Source: Viola odorata
Taxonomy: Eukaryota > Streptophyta > Magnoliopsida > Malpighiales > Violaceae
DNA length: 64,000 nt
Reading direction: 5' to 3'
Assembly (NCBI GenBank): GCA_963691705.1
Contig: OY829545.1
Location: 33,219,475 to 33,283,474 of the forward strand
This document shows, piece after piece, positions 20,132-32,065 of the stretch; position 1 is the stretch's first letter, and the number at the start of each line of letters is the position of its first letter. The notes below the pieces were generated by a model, which had not been told where the DNA came from, did not search any database, and saw only the letters and a program-made list of their open reading frames with translations. Position numbers and translations under genes: made by a program.

Positions 20132-21754
20132 CTATATCATCCTTCCGCTACCCAAAGCATGATTTGGAATAGGGTTGATGGTCATGCTAAACCCTTCGAA
20201 AGAGATGCATTTGCTCTTGAGCAAGTGATTAACTTTTCTTTTAAAGGTAAAGCATTTTTCTAGCATGTGGCCCTGGGCTCCGGCATGATACTCGCATCTA
20301 GCATTAGGATCGTACCACTTTGGGTAGGGAGGTTGTAGAGGTTGGGCCAAGATCGGTACAATTTGCCCAGCTGCTAAGAGATGTTCGTAAATCTCTGTTA
20401 AGGGAATTGGAAGAGGTAGTAGTGGCTCCCGATTCCCACAATTATTTGGGTTATTTTGGTTGTTTGGCGGGTTATATGGAGATGGTGGAAATGGTGTAGG
20501 GTATTAAGGAGGTGGCGCGAAAGGTGGCCTGTAGCTAGGCTGGTGAGAGGCAAAGTTGACATCTTTCTTTATGATGGGCTCTTTCTTAGGTGTTACCTCT
20601 AGTGTGGAAACATCAATCCTCCCTGGCTTGATCCCTTGTTCGACTCTTTCAGCCACCATGACCATGTCAGAAAAGTTATTTGATGGATTGGATATAAGAT
20701 GAGTGTAGTAGGGAGCCTTGAAGGTATCCACGAAAATGGATATGAGCTCTTTGTCATTCAAATGAGGAGAAATCCTGGAAGCTAGTTCTCTCCACCTCTG
20801 AGCATAAGTTTTCACCGTTTCTTCAGTTTTTTTCTCAAGATTTTGGAGATCAGAACGGTCTGGCGCTACCTCCAAATTGAACTTGTATTGCTTGAAGAAA
20901 GCATCCGATAAATCTCTCCAAGTTTTGATCCTAACCTTATCCAAACTCATGTACCAGGTCAAGGCATGCTTGGCCAAACTCTCTCTGAACAGATGGATCA
21001 ACAAGGGCTCATTGTGTACCATATCGGCCATTTTGTTGCAATAGGCCTTGAGGTGAGTTTTTGGGCACTCGATCCCAGTGTACTTCTCAAAATTCAGAAT
21101 CTTGTATTTCTGAGGCATTACGATCCCCGAGACCATGCATATGTCGGCGGGACTCGTTGGGTCAAAGGGGTCTGTTCCTTCGATAGCTTTGAGCCTTTCC
21201 TGTAGCAGGTTCAATCTATCCATACTCGGTCTCTCTGTGATGACAGCGCTTGGACCAATGGGTGGTAGTGGTTCCGACGTGACTGGTGGTTGCGTCGGAT
21301 TGACAAAAGGAGGCCGACTTCCCATAGGATTGGGAATCGTGACTTGAGTGGAATGGCCTTGAGGTGGGCAAAATTCCCGGGATTCCTGATGAATCAGATT
21401 TTTACCAGGGTCCAAAGTGAGGTTAACCAAAGAATGATGCAGAGGTGCATCAACTCCTTCACCCGTGTTGGCCATAGGGTTCGGGGTGGTGGGTACGAAG
21501 ACGGGATCAATCCATTTCCATTGACCCTCAGGACCAGGGAATGATTGGGGGACTGAAGATCCGGCGATGACGGATGAGGAAGGTCCCATCATTTGGTTAG
21601 GGTCAAAACCAGGTGGGAACTCAGTGGTTGCTTCATCCTGTTCTTTTTCGGCTTGAGCGGCCCTCTCTGTAGCAATCCTGACTTGTTCTTCTAGTTCTAT
21701 TATTCTAGCAGCCAGTGCCTCTTCTGTCTTGGTTTGTTCGACCATTTTTCGCAT
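20132..21754 (-). pseudogene. Tat/Ogre-like element 1 gag
   Basis: The open frame 20504-21754 (416 codons) starts with a coiled-coil-like N-terminus (ALAARIIELEEQVRIATERA), has a long Pro/Ser-rich middle, then a Retrotrans_gag domain at about residues 220-370 with LNFEKYTGIECPKTHLKAYC, ALTWYMSLD and KTYAQRWRELASRI. After a TAA at 20504 the same frame reopens at 20350-20132 with a Cys/His motif CEYHAGAQGHMLEKC, typical of the C-terminal part of Tat/Ogre gag. The single stop separates the capsid from this motif. The start ATG at 21754 is the first in a good position after the PBS. Gag would package the element RNA; no partner pol is visible downstream. Confidence 0.85.
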
Positions 21755-22512
21755 TTGAAGTCTAGTTATGGGGGGCCTTGGTGGAGTAATTCACTTGCGA
21801 GGAGCTATTGTTAACCTGAAGGCAAAAAGAGGGAAAAAAGGAGAAATAAACATAAGCGATAAACATGCATGGGATGTGCAACTCCGAGGCCTCTATGCTG
21901 CTTATTCAATCTTTCAGCCACTTTTTCACTCGATACTTTTGGGGGGACGAAAAGACAACGCATAAAAGAAGTGTTGGTGCCGATATTTCGAATGAAAAAA
22001 ATAGATCCTGTGGGACAAAAATAAAATTTTAAGTGCAAAGTAACCTGTACATGCAAGAAATTTACAGTTTGTATAAAGGAAAAAATTATGACAGATGGAA
22101 ATCATGGCAACAAGACAAATAGAGCCACGACAAAGCAGATATAATCATGATGCTCGTGCTGGGGTTCTGATTCCGACATCTCTAACTGGCTTGAATGGTT
22201 CCCGGATGATACCATGAAAAGGTCCCTAAAGTGTCATCCAGTGTCCCGATTCTTTGCAAAATCGTGTAACCTTTCGACTATCTTTAGGGGTTCATCCGAG
22301 TTGGGATTGGTGAACACTACCCAGGACATGTGTCCTAGGGCGTCACTCCTACCCTCCTAATTTGGTGATCGTCCCCGGGGTGTAGGGCACTATGAAATGC
22401 ATATGACAATTGATATTAAAACGAATAAATAAACAAACCAGCAATTTATCAAAGCAGGTAAATAGACAAATAAAACACCTCTAAAAAATAAAACCGGCTC
22501 CGACCAACACTC
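21755..22512 (-). other. 5' leader of Tat element 1
   Basis: About 760 bp between PBS and gag ATG. Only short frames on both strands, none supported. Long leaders are usual in Tat/Ogre elements. Confidence 0.6.
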
Positions 22513-22531
22513 CCTAGTGGAGTCACCAAAC
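22513..22531 (-). other. Primer-binding site of Tat element 1
   Basis: On the minus strand the LTR end GCGCGACA is followed by GTTTGGTGACTCCACTAGGG. A TGG(C/T)GACTC.(A/G)CT.GGG sequence at this place is the familiar PBS of Tat/Ogre-type elements. Confidence 0.8.
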
Positions 22532-25500
22532 TGTCGCGCCCCGAAAATAAAAAAATATTCGCGACTGTGCAACGAACTTGAGACCTTACGATGCTCGGCG
22601 TAAACGAACGCCTCGCAACATGCAATGAAGTCGCCACTATAATTTTGTCGCTAGGTTTAAAAAAAATAAACTAAATAAACTAAATAAAAAACTAAAGGCA
22701 CAAAAAAGGGGTCTGAACCTCAGACAAAGGTTCGAGGTCGTATTATGGTCTCGGGAAGGTGTTAGGCACCCGAGTCACATCCGAAAACGGTTACCGGTTG
22801 CTAAGAGAGGTGTTTAAAAGGTGTTTGATAAAATGCATTTTTGAAAGGGGGTCCTCAGAGGAATCGTCACTTTGGTCTTTTCCATGATCGGGACCGTTCA
22901 GGAATAATTAATCATTGGACGGGGTTACCATTTTAAAAATCTTTTCGGACGGGGTTACCGTTCGAAGAGACCGATCGATTATTCCTGACCGTAGCGTGAT
23001 GAGACTGAATTTTCCGTAAGACCGAATGAGCGCCCTCTATTTCATCATCGGACTATGCATGATTAAATTAATTACTACGTGATTCTATCAGGGATAGCTT
23101 AACATAGTACAAATTAAATGAGAGGTTTTGAAATGATAAAACTGATGTGGGATCGAAGCCACCAAGTACATGCAGTCAATATAAGTGAAAATTTAAAATC
23201 AAACGAACATGGCATTGTAAGCAAGTCTTTAAACAAGTTGTTCATGTGGGTTGATTCTAATTCTAGCAATTCAATTAAATGATGGTTTGATGCATACGAA
23301 AATTTAAATGATGATTTAAATGATGTTCTACATGCGAGAAATTTATATGATGACAGTTGGTAAGTGCGAAAATTTAAATGATGATTTAATGCATACGAGA
23401 ATTTAAATGCTGATTTGATGCGTGCAGAAATTTTAAATGCTGATTTGATAAGTGCAGAAAATTTAAATGCTAATTTGATAAGTGCAAAAATTAAATGATG
23501 ACAGTTGATAAGTGCGAGAATTTAAATGCTGATTTGACGAAAAATTTAAGTGATGATTTGACGAAAAATCAAAGATTTGATATTTGCAGAAATTAAGCAG
23601 TTGATGATTTGCAAAAAATAAAATGATGATTTGCAGGAAATTAAAGCAGTTGATAATTTGCAGAAAGTTTAAATGATGATTTGCAGGAAATTAAATAGTT
23701 GATGATTTGCAGAAAATAAAATGATGATTTGCAGGAAATTTAATAGTTGATATTGCAGAAAATTAAACAGGTGATATTGCAGAAAATTAAAACAGTTGAT
23801 ATTTTGCAGAAAGTTTAAATGATGATTTGCAGGAAATTAAAAATGCGACCGACCATGTAGGCATTGTCGGTAAATTAAATGACTGAATTTAAATTGCTGA
23901 AAGTAATTTGCAAAAAATTAAAGTGCGAGGAATTTAAACAATTGATAGGTACAGAAAATTAAAGTGACAGTACGAAAAATAGTCATACGAAACATACGAA
24001 TATTTTTCAAAAAATGCGATCCGAGGTCTCGAAAAAATGAAAACGGGCTGGGCCCAATTTGAAAAACAAAAGAAATGGGCTAGGAACTATCAAAAATCCA
24101 TTTTTAATGGTGATGGGCCAAGCCCATCACCTTTCACGCGTTGAACCAAGCTGGCCCAAGGGATGCATGACACGATTCATCATCCCTAAGCCTTGGCGGC
24201 CGGCGGCCAAGCTCCGGCCACAGGTGGCCATTTCAGAAAACCTTCGTATCGAGACGCTCGTCTCCTCAACGGCTTCCCGACCGTACAAACCTCGAATCTC
24301 GGTTTAAACCGTACCGAGTTTAATTTCGAAAAAATGACCAAAATGATAATTACCAAAAACTAATTAATTCGCAAGATTTATCTAACGATTTAACAAATTA
24401 AAAGCATGTATTTAATCTACAACATGCATATGAATTATTGGCATAAAAACAATCAATTTATTTGATAAAAAATGCAATCAAACAATTAAAGAAAGAAAAG
24501 ACAGTAAAACGAAGGAAAAAAACTTGGAAAAGAAAACTTACTGGAAAGCTTTTAACTAGTGACGATTATCGGTCGAAATGAGCAATCTATCAAGGGAGAA
24601 GAAGCAAGGCTTGCTAGGGGGTGAATTTGTGTCCTTAAATGGTGAAGGGAGTGGCCTTTTTATAGGCTGAAGTCGTGTGGCGTTGAAGCGCGAGTGTTGC
24701 ACGTGGTGGCCGGACGGCTGTGCTGGTGGAGCTAGGCGTGCAAGGTGGCAGCTACATCAGCTGAGGGGATGACTCGAAGTGACAGGAAGCGACGGGAGCA
24801 GGCTGCTCGGTGGCCTGCTCTGCTGCTACTCCACGTCCATGGTGCATGCGCACCATGCCTTTTAATTTGTCAACCGTTGATCTGGTTGACTTTCTTTGGT
24901 CAACCAGATCAACGGTTATGATCAAAAGTCCCTTTAAGTCTATTTAAATGGCCTCGAGCCATTTCGCGAACAAACGTTCTAAACTTTCGAGCCGAAAGTG
25001 CCAGCGCGTAGAGAAAAATAAGGCGAGTTTAACCGTCTACAGCGAATGACAAGAATTTTTCGTTTAACGTGTTTATTTTCTCGTTTGGAAACATTAAATG
25101 TTCGGACGAACAATAAATGACGTTATGACGAAAATTACGCGAAACGTTGTTGGTCGGTGTGAATAAAAAAAAGAATAGGAACTAGTTGATGGAAAACATT
25201 CCGAGTTCGAGCTATTGTAGCGAACTTACTCCGGTCCAATAAAAGCTCGAACAAAAATAATAATAAAAAATGTGATAAAATACTAAAAATCCTAAATTTC
25301 ATGCGATGACCTAAAATGAAGAAATAACTAGTAAACGACTAATGGATAATTAAAAATGTAATTCTCAAGGCTAAAAATAATAACGATAATAATAATGAAA
25401 ATACGTGACGAAAAATTAAAAATGCGATTTTGAACGCTGACGATGATAAAATGCGATGAGAATTTTAAAAATGCTAACAATAGTAAATTAATTAAAAATG

Positions 25501-25571
25501 ACAGTAAATTAAATAAAATGACGGAAATGCTAAATTCAATTAAAAATGGCGTCAAAATTCGGGTATCAACA
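22532..25571 (-). repeat. Complete 5' LTR of Tat element 1 (3040 bp)
   Basis: On the minus strand it starts TGTTGATACCCG at 25571 and ends GGCGCGACA at 22532, next to the PBS. It contains the degenerate AT-rich array (about 23276-23990) and a promoter with a clear TATA box near 24655. It shares its 5' terminal block and most of its length with the truncated copy at 3181-4891, and its 3' part resembles the LTR end near 63380-63619. Confidence 0.85.
24652..24664 (-). promoter_or_regulatory. TATA box of Tat element 1 LTR
   Basis: Minus-strand GCCTATAAAAAGG. It lies within the 655 bp that are deleted from the other LTR copy near 4613. Confidence 0.65.
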
Positions 25572-26713
25572 CATGCCAACTAACACATGCTCTTTATTCT
25601 CCTTTTGTATTCATGCCAACTAACACATGCTCTCTATTTTCATGTGCGTTGTTTTGACTCTCTTATCCCATGCTCGCTCTTTTCATGGGGGGCTGTTTTT
25701 CTTTTTGTCTTCTTTCCCATGCTCACTCTTTTCATAGGAGCTATTTTTCTCTCTTATGCCCTATTTATTTTCACTCAACTCTCAATATTTTTAATACTCT
25801 CAAATTCGGCAAAAGCGTTTTCTTGTACACTCATCACATTGCACTCAATAAGCACCTTAGCATTCTCAGATACGATAGTCACTTGTCCATCATCAATTGC
25901 TACCATCTCACCTTGCATACTTGAATCCCCTTAGTCTCATCATTGTTGCTAAGAACATGTCATAGATGAGTAATCTTGGCATCTTCAACTAGAATACACT
26001 TATCCGTCCCATGGTCTGCTTTACGTGTGAGCTTCTTCGAGAGAAAAGCCAAACGCTCAGTAGGAGTCTTATTGTTGGGACATTGACTTGAAGTGTGTCC
26101 TCGACCTGTGCATGTATGGCAATATATATCTTACGTTCTCACACGAGTTGAAGACGGAACATCTCTTGCCAAACATGTGTTGGGGTCGTCCTCTTTCTCC
26201 ACGTCGTTGACTTAGTAAGCACGACACTAGGGTAAGGAGACCTCGTCTTCCTTTGGTTCTCTATGTTGATAGCCTTATGTAACATATCCTCTGAGGAGTA
26301 ACAATCAATGAACTTCAATTGGTTGGCTATCTCTCAGTTGAGGTCATTCAAGAATCTCACCGCCGTTTCCTCTTCGGCCTCCTTGACTTGTGCTCTCTCC
26401 AAAGCGATCTCCAACTCATTAAAGTACTCTTGAATGCTCTTATTTCCTTGTGTCAAGGTCTACAACTTTTGGAGAAGGCCACGATTGACATAAGAAGGCA
26501 CAAATTGATCCCTCATGATAAGTTTCAGCTTCTCCCAGGTTTCAATGAGACCTCTGTGAACTCTCTTTCGATCTTCGTTATGACGGCTCCACCAATATGT
26601 AGCGTCTCCACTAAACGCAGTTAATGCTAACTTTACTGTCTTCCTTTCCGAATAACTATGGCAGCAAAAAATAGATTGTACATCTCGCTCCCAATCCAAG
26701 TAAGGACTCGGAC
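25572..26713 (-). pseudogene. Chromovirus gag, C-terminal part
   Basis: Left piece of a Ty3 chromovirus gag that was split by the Athila insertion. Just left of the Athila LTR the minus strand reads PYLDWERDVQSIFCCHSYSE, then TAFSGDATYWWSRH, ETWEKLKLIMRDQFVPSY, the standard capsid landmarks of chromovirus gag. Further down, broken frames continue with AVRFLNDLN and a decayed zinc-knuckle region near 26090-26120. A region near 25800-25940 looks like the lead-in to protease (DDGQVTIVSENA). The coding text stops at the Tat LTR border 25571/25572. Several stops and frameshifts are present. Confidence 0.75.
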
Positions 26714-26718
26714 TGTAC
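26714..26718. repeat. Athila target-site duplication, left
   Basis: TGTAC, identical to 41638-41642. The two flanks together restore the order of a chromovirus gag. Confidence 0.95.
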
Positions 26719-28183
26719 TGATTGCATGTCGAGGGCATCAAATTTAGTTGTAAAAAGATATATAAAATAGGGTAGGAATACAACTTATCACTCGTCCACA
26801 AGGGACTCGTAAATTGTGATAGCAGGTTCGTCCACAGAGATCTTGGTGGTGTATTGTAGTCTTGACTCGACTTCCTCGTCACTGGAGTTGAGGGTTTTTG
26901 TTCCTGCAATTAAGATAAACAAACCATAAAAGAGGACAAGCAAAAATAAAATAAAGGAAACAATCTTAGGCAGAAGTGAATCTTAGCTAAGATTGCTGGC
27001 TGAGATTGGTTGGAACTTTCGTGAGGTAAATTCCTGGCAAGGGCGAATTCGTGAGCACTTTACTTGTTTAATCGATCATTAACTTTAGATTTTCTCCTTC
27101 CCCTTTGTAACTCTATTATAGATTGGGAGGAACCCCTTTCCAATCCTACTTTCCTCTTATTCAAATCACTTGGAGGGTACCCCCTTTCCTAGTGATCCTG
27201 GCCAGTGGACACCTTGTTGGCTAAAGGGTTTATCCAATTGGCTGCTAGCTTGAGGCACGTGCGTTTTCTCAATGGCGTAGGGAAAGACAGAGTCTAGGCC
27301 AAGCTACTCCCAACTCGGAGCCCTAGGTTGTCAATCTGGTTAGGCCTATATCGATTCAAGTTCACTAACCCCCGCGAGGTTAGCTACCTACTTCGTCACT
27401 TCGGTTTCGCTCGTCCCCTTAGTGACTGGCTGCAAATTCGTCGTCTTGCCTAAGATCGATCAAGTCTTAGCCTAGACGGGAACCGGTTTGTTAAAATAGA
27501 ACTTGAATTGAATACAAACGAGAGGATAATTAAGAATGATTCAGTCTCACGAATCACAAGTATGCTCACTCATCCCTTACCAAGAATTAGGTGTTTAGCT
27601 ACTAAACATATTAATCAAGGAAGTAAAAGAATAATTGAAGAACATGAAATAGAATTAAAATCTGTGATATTCAAAAATGAATTCACCGAGCGAATGTTTA
27701 CAAAACCAGAAGAAAGGAAGATGGAAGATCCCATAATTGAAAGCCTTCCCTAACCTTTTAACAAGGTTAGAGTCCCCACCAATCACGTTCCTTTCCAAAC
27801 TCCTTCTTCAAATTAACTAAAAGATAGGGATAAAAATCCCAATTGTTTAAATCCCAAAGTGATAATAATCAAAGGATAATAACAAAGTGTTTTTGTTCAA
27901 ATAGGATTACATCCAAGATTTCTTCAAATGGATGTAACAGCCAGCTGGCTCTCTGATCTGATTCCGCTTCCCACGAGTCCATGTTAAGCACGCCTCTACC
28001 CTACAGTCTTAGCTAAGACATACGGCTAAGACCACCAATCTTTCGCTCCAGCACTAGTTTCTTCCAAAACCAGTCTTGCCCAAGATTCCTCCAAAAGAAA
28101 CCAAATTGACGTAAAAAGGATTGTTTCTGCCACAAACAAGGAGTTTTGGAGTGGTAAAAATACATGAAATAAAGCGTCAATCA
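26719..28183 (-). repeat. Athila 3' LTR (1465 bp)
   Basis: Minus-strand start TGATTGACG at 28183, end GCAATCA at 26719, giving 6-bp inverted ends TGATTG/CAATCA. Same length as the other LTR. Contains several copies of the TCTTAGCTAAGA motif. Short frames here (for example 27508-27753) occur in both LTRs and are not considered genes. Confidence 0.95.
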
Positions 28184-28198
28184 AACCTCACCACACTT
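28184..28198 (-). other. Athila polypurine tract
   Basis: Minus-strand AAGTGTGGTGAGGTT directly before the 3' LTR. The first 13 bases recur exactly at 32037-32049 and 34425-34437. Confidence 0.7.
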
Positions 28199-28465
28199 GA
28201 ACAATGCTTGCCCCCAAGCATACTAGACTCTTAACTAAGATAAAAAGAAAGACTCAAAACAGACAAACTCAAAACAGTGGCAAAATTTCAGGACAGACTA
28301 CCCTTAGCCCATTTCCTTTAATATCTTTACCCTATGACAGTCAGCATACTTCTCAATGGATCCCAACCCTTATGAACACGGCATATTCAACACCCCAAAC
28401 ATCTGAATACCACATAACCATAACATCTTTGCATTCCGTAACACACTCAACAAGACAAGACATCC
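28199..28465 (-). other. Athila 3' non-coding segment
   Basis: Between the PPT and the nested element. No gene is supported; short overlapping frames run into the nested LTR. Confidence 0.6.
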
Positions 28466-29085
28466 TGATACGATCCAGGCTGCCTCCCCTAGAGGCCCCG
28501 AGCCTGCCTCGACTGATGTGAGCGTCAAGGCCTCGACTTGTCCATGACCGATTGTCAAGCCTATCTTGGACCATTTTGGACACCTCTTGAAGAGTTATCA
28601 AGGCCCTTTGTCCAAGGGTTATTTATGTATTTTTCTCTTTATTTTAGCTTTCCTATAAATAGAGGACTTAGCCTCATTTGTTAGTTGTCTTTGATTTGAA
28701 TGTTATTTCTCTAAGACCAAACCCTAGTGTAGCTTAGTGTAGCTTAGGTAATTTAGGGTTCTTAAAACCAGCACTTCATCTTCTTCATCAAAACAGCCGG
28801 GTTGTCCATCCTTGTTGATGGAAGGGTCGGCCTTGATTGAGAGATCCTTGTATGCTTGTGGTAAGGTTATCTAGGAATCATCCCTAGAAGGGTTTACCGT
28901 GTATGCAAGTTAGTTTATTGTTCTTCATCAATACATCTTCATCTTCAACCATAAATCCGCTGCATCTATTCCGCAATCTCCTTGCGACGTTATCCTCTCC
29001 ATCAAATCCATCCAATCGACGATCCAACCTCCCAAAGAGGACTAGATCCGTGTAAAGGCTCCAAACCAGAACCGAGCTTGTATCA
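28466..29085 (+). repeat. 5' LTR of non-autonomous element
   Basis: TGATACGATCCAGG to CTTGTATCA. A TATAAATAGAGGACTT promoter box lies near 28653. Followed by TTTGGTAGCGGAGC. Confidence 0.95.
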
Positions 29086-30625
29086 TTTGGTAGCGGAGCT
29101 CCAGCTGCCCTCTAGGTTGGTTATCTCACCATTTCCCCCATTAAAATCGCTCCCCCTTCATCTCTTTTATTCGTTTGTGCTGGTCAGAATTTTTCTGTCC
29201 AGGAGTCAGTTTTGTGTCTGTTTTCGTTTTGATTTTTTGTACGTTTTCTCCATCAGAAAAGTCTGACAATTTCGGTTCTTAATCTTCTATCTGTGTAGAG
29301 AAAACTTTGTTTTTGAGTCGACTGTTAAATCGGTGTATTTCTTATACTTTTTGACCTTGGAATAAAGGTGTGCAGAAATCGCGCGAGAAAAACAGTTCTG
29401 TCTTGTGCATCTGTTTTGTGTGTCTTCCACTTGTAATATTGATTTTATTTCTTCTACAAAGTTGTAGATCGGTGTCTTAGGAGTCTTCCTGTCTATTTTA
29501 GTAATTTTTGGGCCACATTTGGGTTGTTTAAGAGTCATAGAGCGAAAGTGGTGCTTGGTGTTCTTCATGTTCATCTTGTGTTCTTGAGGCTTTTGAGTTT
29601 TGATCTTTGCTGACCCATTAATTCCGAAAATTGGTGTTTGATTAATTGATTTTGTTCCATTTATTTAATTCAACCAAATTATGTGATTGGTGCTTTCATT
29701 TGTTCATCCATTTGAAAGACAAGTGTCTTGTGTGCCATGTGTAGGATGTGGTCCCATTTTGTTGTTACGTGGAGGTGTCCTATAATATACTAGGCTTATA
29801 TTAATCCACCTCATCTTCATTTTCAGCCTAGTATTTCATATAGGATATACATAGAATATTCTTCTAGATATTTTATCACCTCACACTTGCCACCTCACTT
29901 GGTACATCACTTGCCACCTCATCACTAGTGCCACCTCATACATTTTTGGCATCTAGTGAAAAATTTTAAAAAGTCTAAAACTACTTGTCATACACTTCTT
30001 TTCTTTTAAAAGACTTGTCATACATGCTTGGGCTCTCTTGCACTTACAAAAAACAAAAAAACAAAAAAAAAGGAGAAAAAAAAAGAAAAAGAAAAAGAGA
30101 AGGACTAAAAGAAAAGAAAAGAATTTATTAAGCCCTTAAAAGAATTCAAGTAAGTCAAAAGAAAGAGGTTAAGTTGTATGATTGCATTAGAAGTGTAGTA
30201 GTTAGTTGCGAAGTGTGCATTTGATTTGAGTTTCGGTTTTCATTTGTGATTGATCAAACATTCGGTTTTCTTCTTTCTTTTGTTTCCCTTGAGTCGCTTT
30301 TGCTTCCTTTGTTTCTCTTTGTGTCTCCTTTGAGTCCCCTTTTGTGTCTTGAGTCTTCTCGTTCTTATGCCGCCTCCTTTTCTCGGGTTGGGTTTGATCT
30401 TCATGAGCTCTCTCGGCATGGGGACCGAGATCGAGCCTTCTACACCACACCTGCGCCCTCCACACACCATGGTCGAATCCTCCCACCCCGTCACAGCTAT
30501 GACCTTGGTTCCGCTCCCTACCCAAGCCTTGGTCATGGCCCCTCGACATGCTCCTATAACCGTTTGGCCTTCCATCCGTTTGAGCCTACAGATTCGAGGT
30601 CGAATCCCTTCAAAAGCGGATGGGA
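29086..30625 (+). other. Interior of the non-autonomous element
   Basis: Leader-like, T-rich sequence with no retroviral enzyme domain. Near 30360-30625 a frame (within 30246-30707) encodes Pro/Arg/His-rich text such as FDLHELSRHGDRD that could be a remnant of a gag N-terminus or merely chance. The middle part (about 29086-29960) is shared with the leader following the LTR at 58206. Confidence 0.6.
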
Positions 30626-31245
30626 TGATACGATCCAGGCTGCCTCCCCTAGAGGCCCCGAGCCTGCCTCGACTGATGTGAGCGTCAAGGCCTCGACTTG
30701 TCCATGACCGATTGTCAAGCCTATCTTAGACCATTTTGGACACCTCTTGAATAGTTATCATGGCCCTTTGTCCAAGGGTTATTTATGTATTTTCCTCTTT
30801 ATTTTAGCTTTCCTATAAATAGAGGACTTAGCCTTATTTGTTAGTTGTCTTTGATTTGAATGTTATTTCTCTAAGACCAAACCCTAGTGTAGCTTAGTGT
30901 AGCTTAGGTAATTTAGGGTTCTTAAAACCATCACTTCATCTTCTTCATCAAAACAACCGGGTTGTCCATCCTTGTTGATGGAAGGGTCGACCTTGATTGA
31001 GAGATCCTTGTATGCTTGTGGTAAGGTTATCTAGGAATCATCCCTAGAAGGGTTTACCGTGTATGCAAGTTAGTTTATTGTTCTTCATCAATACATCTTC
31101 ATCTTCAACCATAAATCCGCTGCATCTATTCCGCAATCTCCTTGCGACATTATCCTCTCCATCAAATCCATCCAATCGACGATCCAACCTCCCAAAGAGG
31201 ACTAGATCCGTGTAAAGGCTCCAAACCAGAACCGAGCCTGTATCA
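30626..31245 (+). repeat. 3' LTR of non-autonomous element
   Basis: TGATACGATCCAGG to CCTGTATCA, same length as the 5' LTR, followed by the CATCC duplication. Confidence 0.95.
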
Positions 31246-31250
31246 CATCC

Positions 31251-32065
31251 ACCGACTTGGATTTTCTCCCCCTAATTCAACTGCTTAACATCATCATTCA
31301 ATTACCTTGCTTGAAGTTTTATTTTTCTATGCCAGCATTGCTAAAAGTTTCTTGATTATTAATGCTTAGTGAGGCAGAAATATCAAGACAAATACACACA
31401 CATTTTTTTTCATTGTTCTAGCTGAAGTTTCTTGATTATTTCTACTTGGTGAGGCAGAAATATCAAGACATTTTATTCATCTCTTTTTTTATTTATTTAT
31501 TTATTTATTTATATATATATATATATTTTAGAGCATGCAATTTACTGAGCATAAAAGTAGTTCTCTATATTAGAGCAATTCAGCATAATTACAAGGCATC
31601 AAACTCCGTTATCCACTTAGCAGTTTTCCTTAAGGGGATATTAAGTATATTTGGTGGAAGCTTGCCTATGTGTCAAGTCTGTTACACAATGCTAGACCCT
31701 ATGATCATGTATAATAAGGATGTTTTAGGCGTTGAACATGCCTTGCTCATATGTTATGGGGTCACAAGGTGAAGGATGCTAAAGGTCAAGGCTAAGATAC
31801 TCAAGAAAACATGCCTTAGGCATAGTCCAGCTATTTCGCTGACACACAAACAAAATAGAGAACACACATTCCTAAAAACACACATATTGACAAAGAAAAA
31901 TCATGCATCGGACTCTGTTTCAGACGATCTAGGCCAACTAACTTAGCCTAGATTCACAAAAAATTTCATGCGATCAAAGAAATCACACAAAAACACATCA
32001 GAACATGTATATACAGACAAATATCCTAAAAACACCCCTCACCACACTTAGAGAACACGTTGTCC
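31251..32065 (-). other. Athila 3' non-coding region, continued
   Basis: AT-rich, with a (TTTA)n/(TA)n low-complexity run at about 31488-31530 and an internal duplication of GAAGTTTCTTGATTATT near 31345 and 31427. The PPT-like motif CCTCACCACACTT lies at 32037-32049. No gene supported. Confidence 0.6.

Larger units (their letters stand above)
28466..31245 (+). mobile_element. Non-autonomous LTR element, 2.8 kb, TSD CATCC
   Basis: Two 620-bp LTRs with ends TGATAC/GTATCA, a PBS-like TTTGGTAGCGGAGC after the first LTR, and a short purine-rich tract GCGGATGGGA before the second. The duplication CATCC is present at 28461-28465 and 31246-31250. The 1540-bp interior holds no protease, RT or integrase, so it depends on another element. 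The LTRs differ at about 10 of 620 positions, so the insertion is fairly recent. A relative lies at 57440 onward. Confidence 0.93.

Noticed and set aside
27508..27753. 81-codon ORF repeated at 41016-41207
   Set aside because: It lies within the two Athila LTRs and has no domain; its duplication is explained by the LTR pair.
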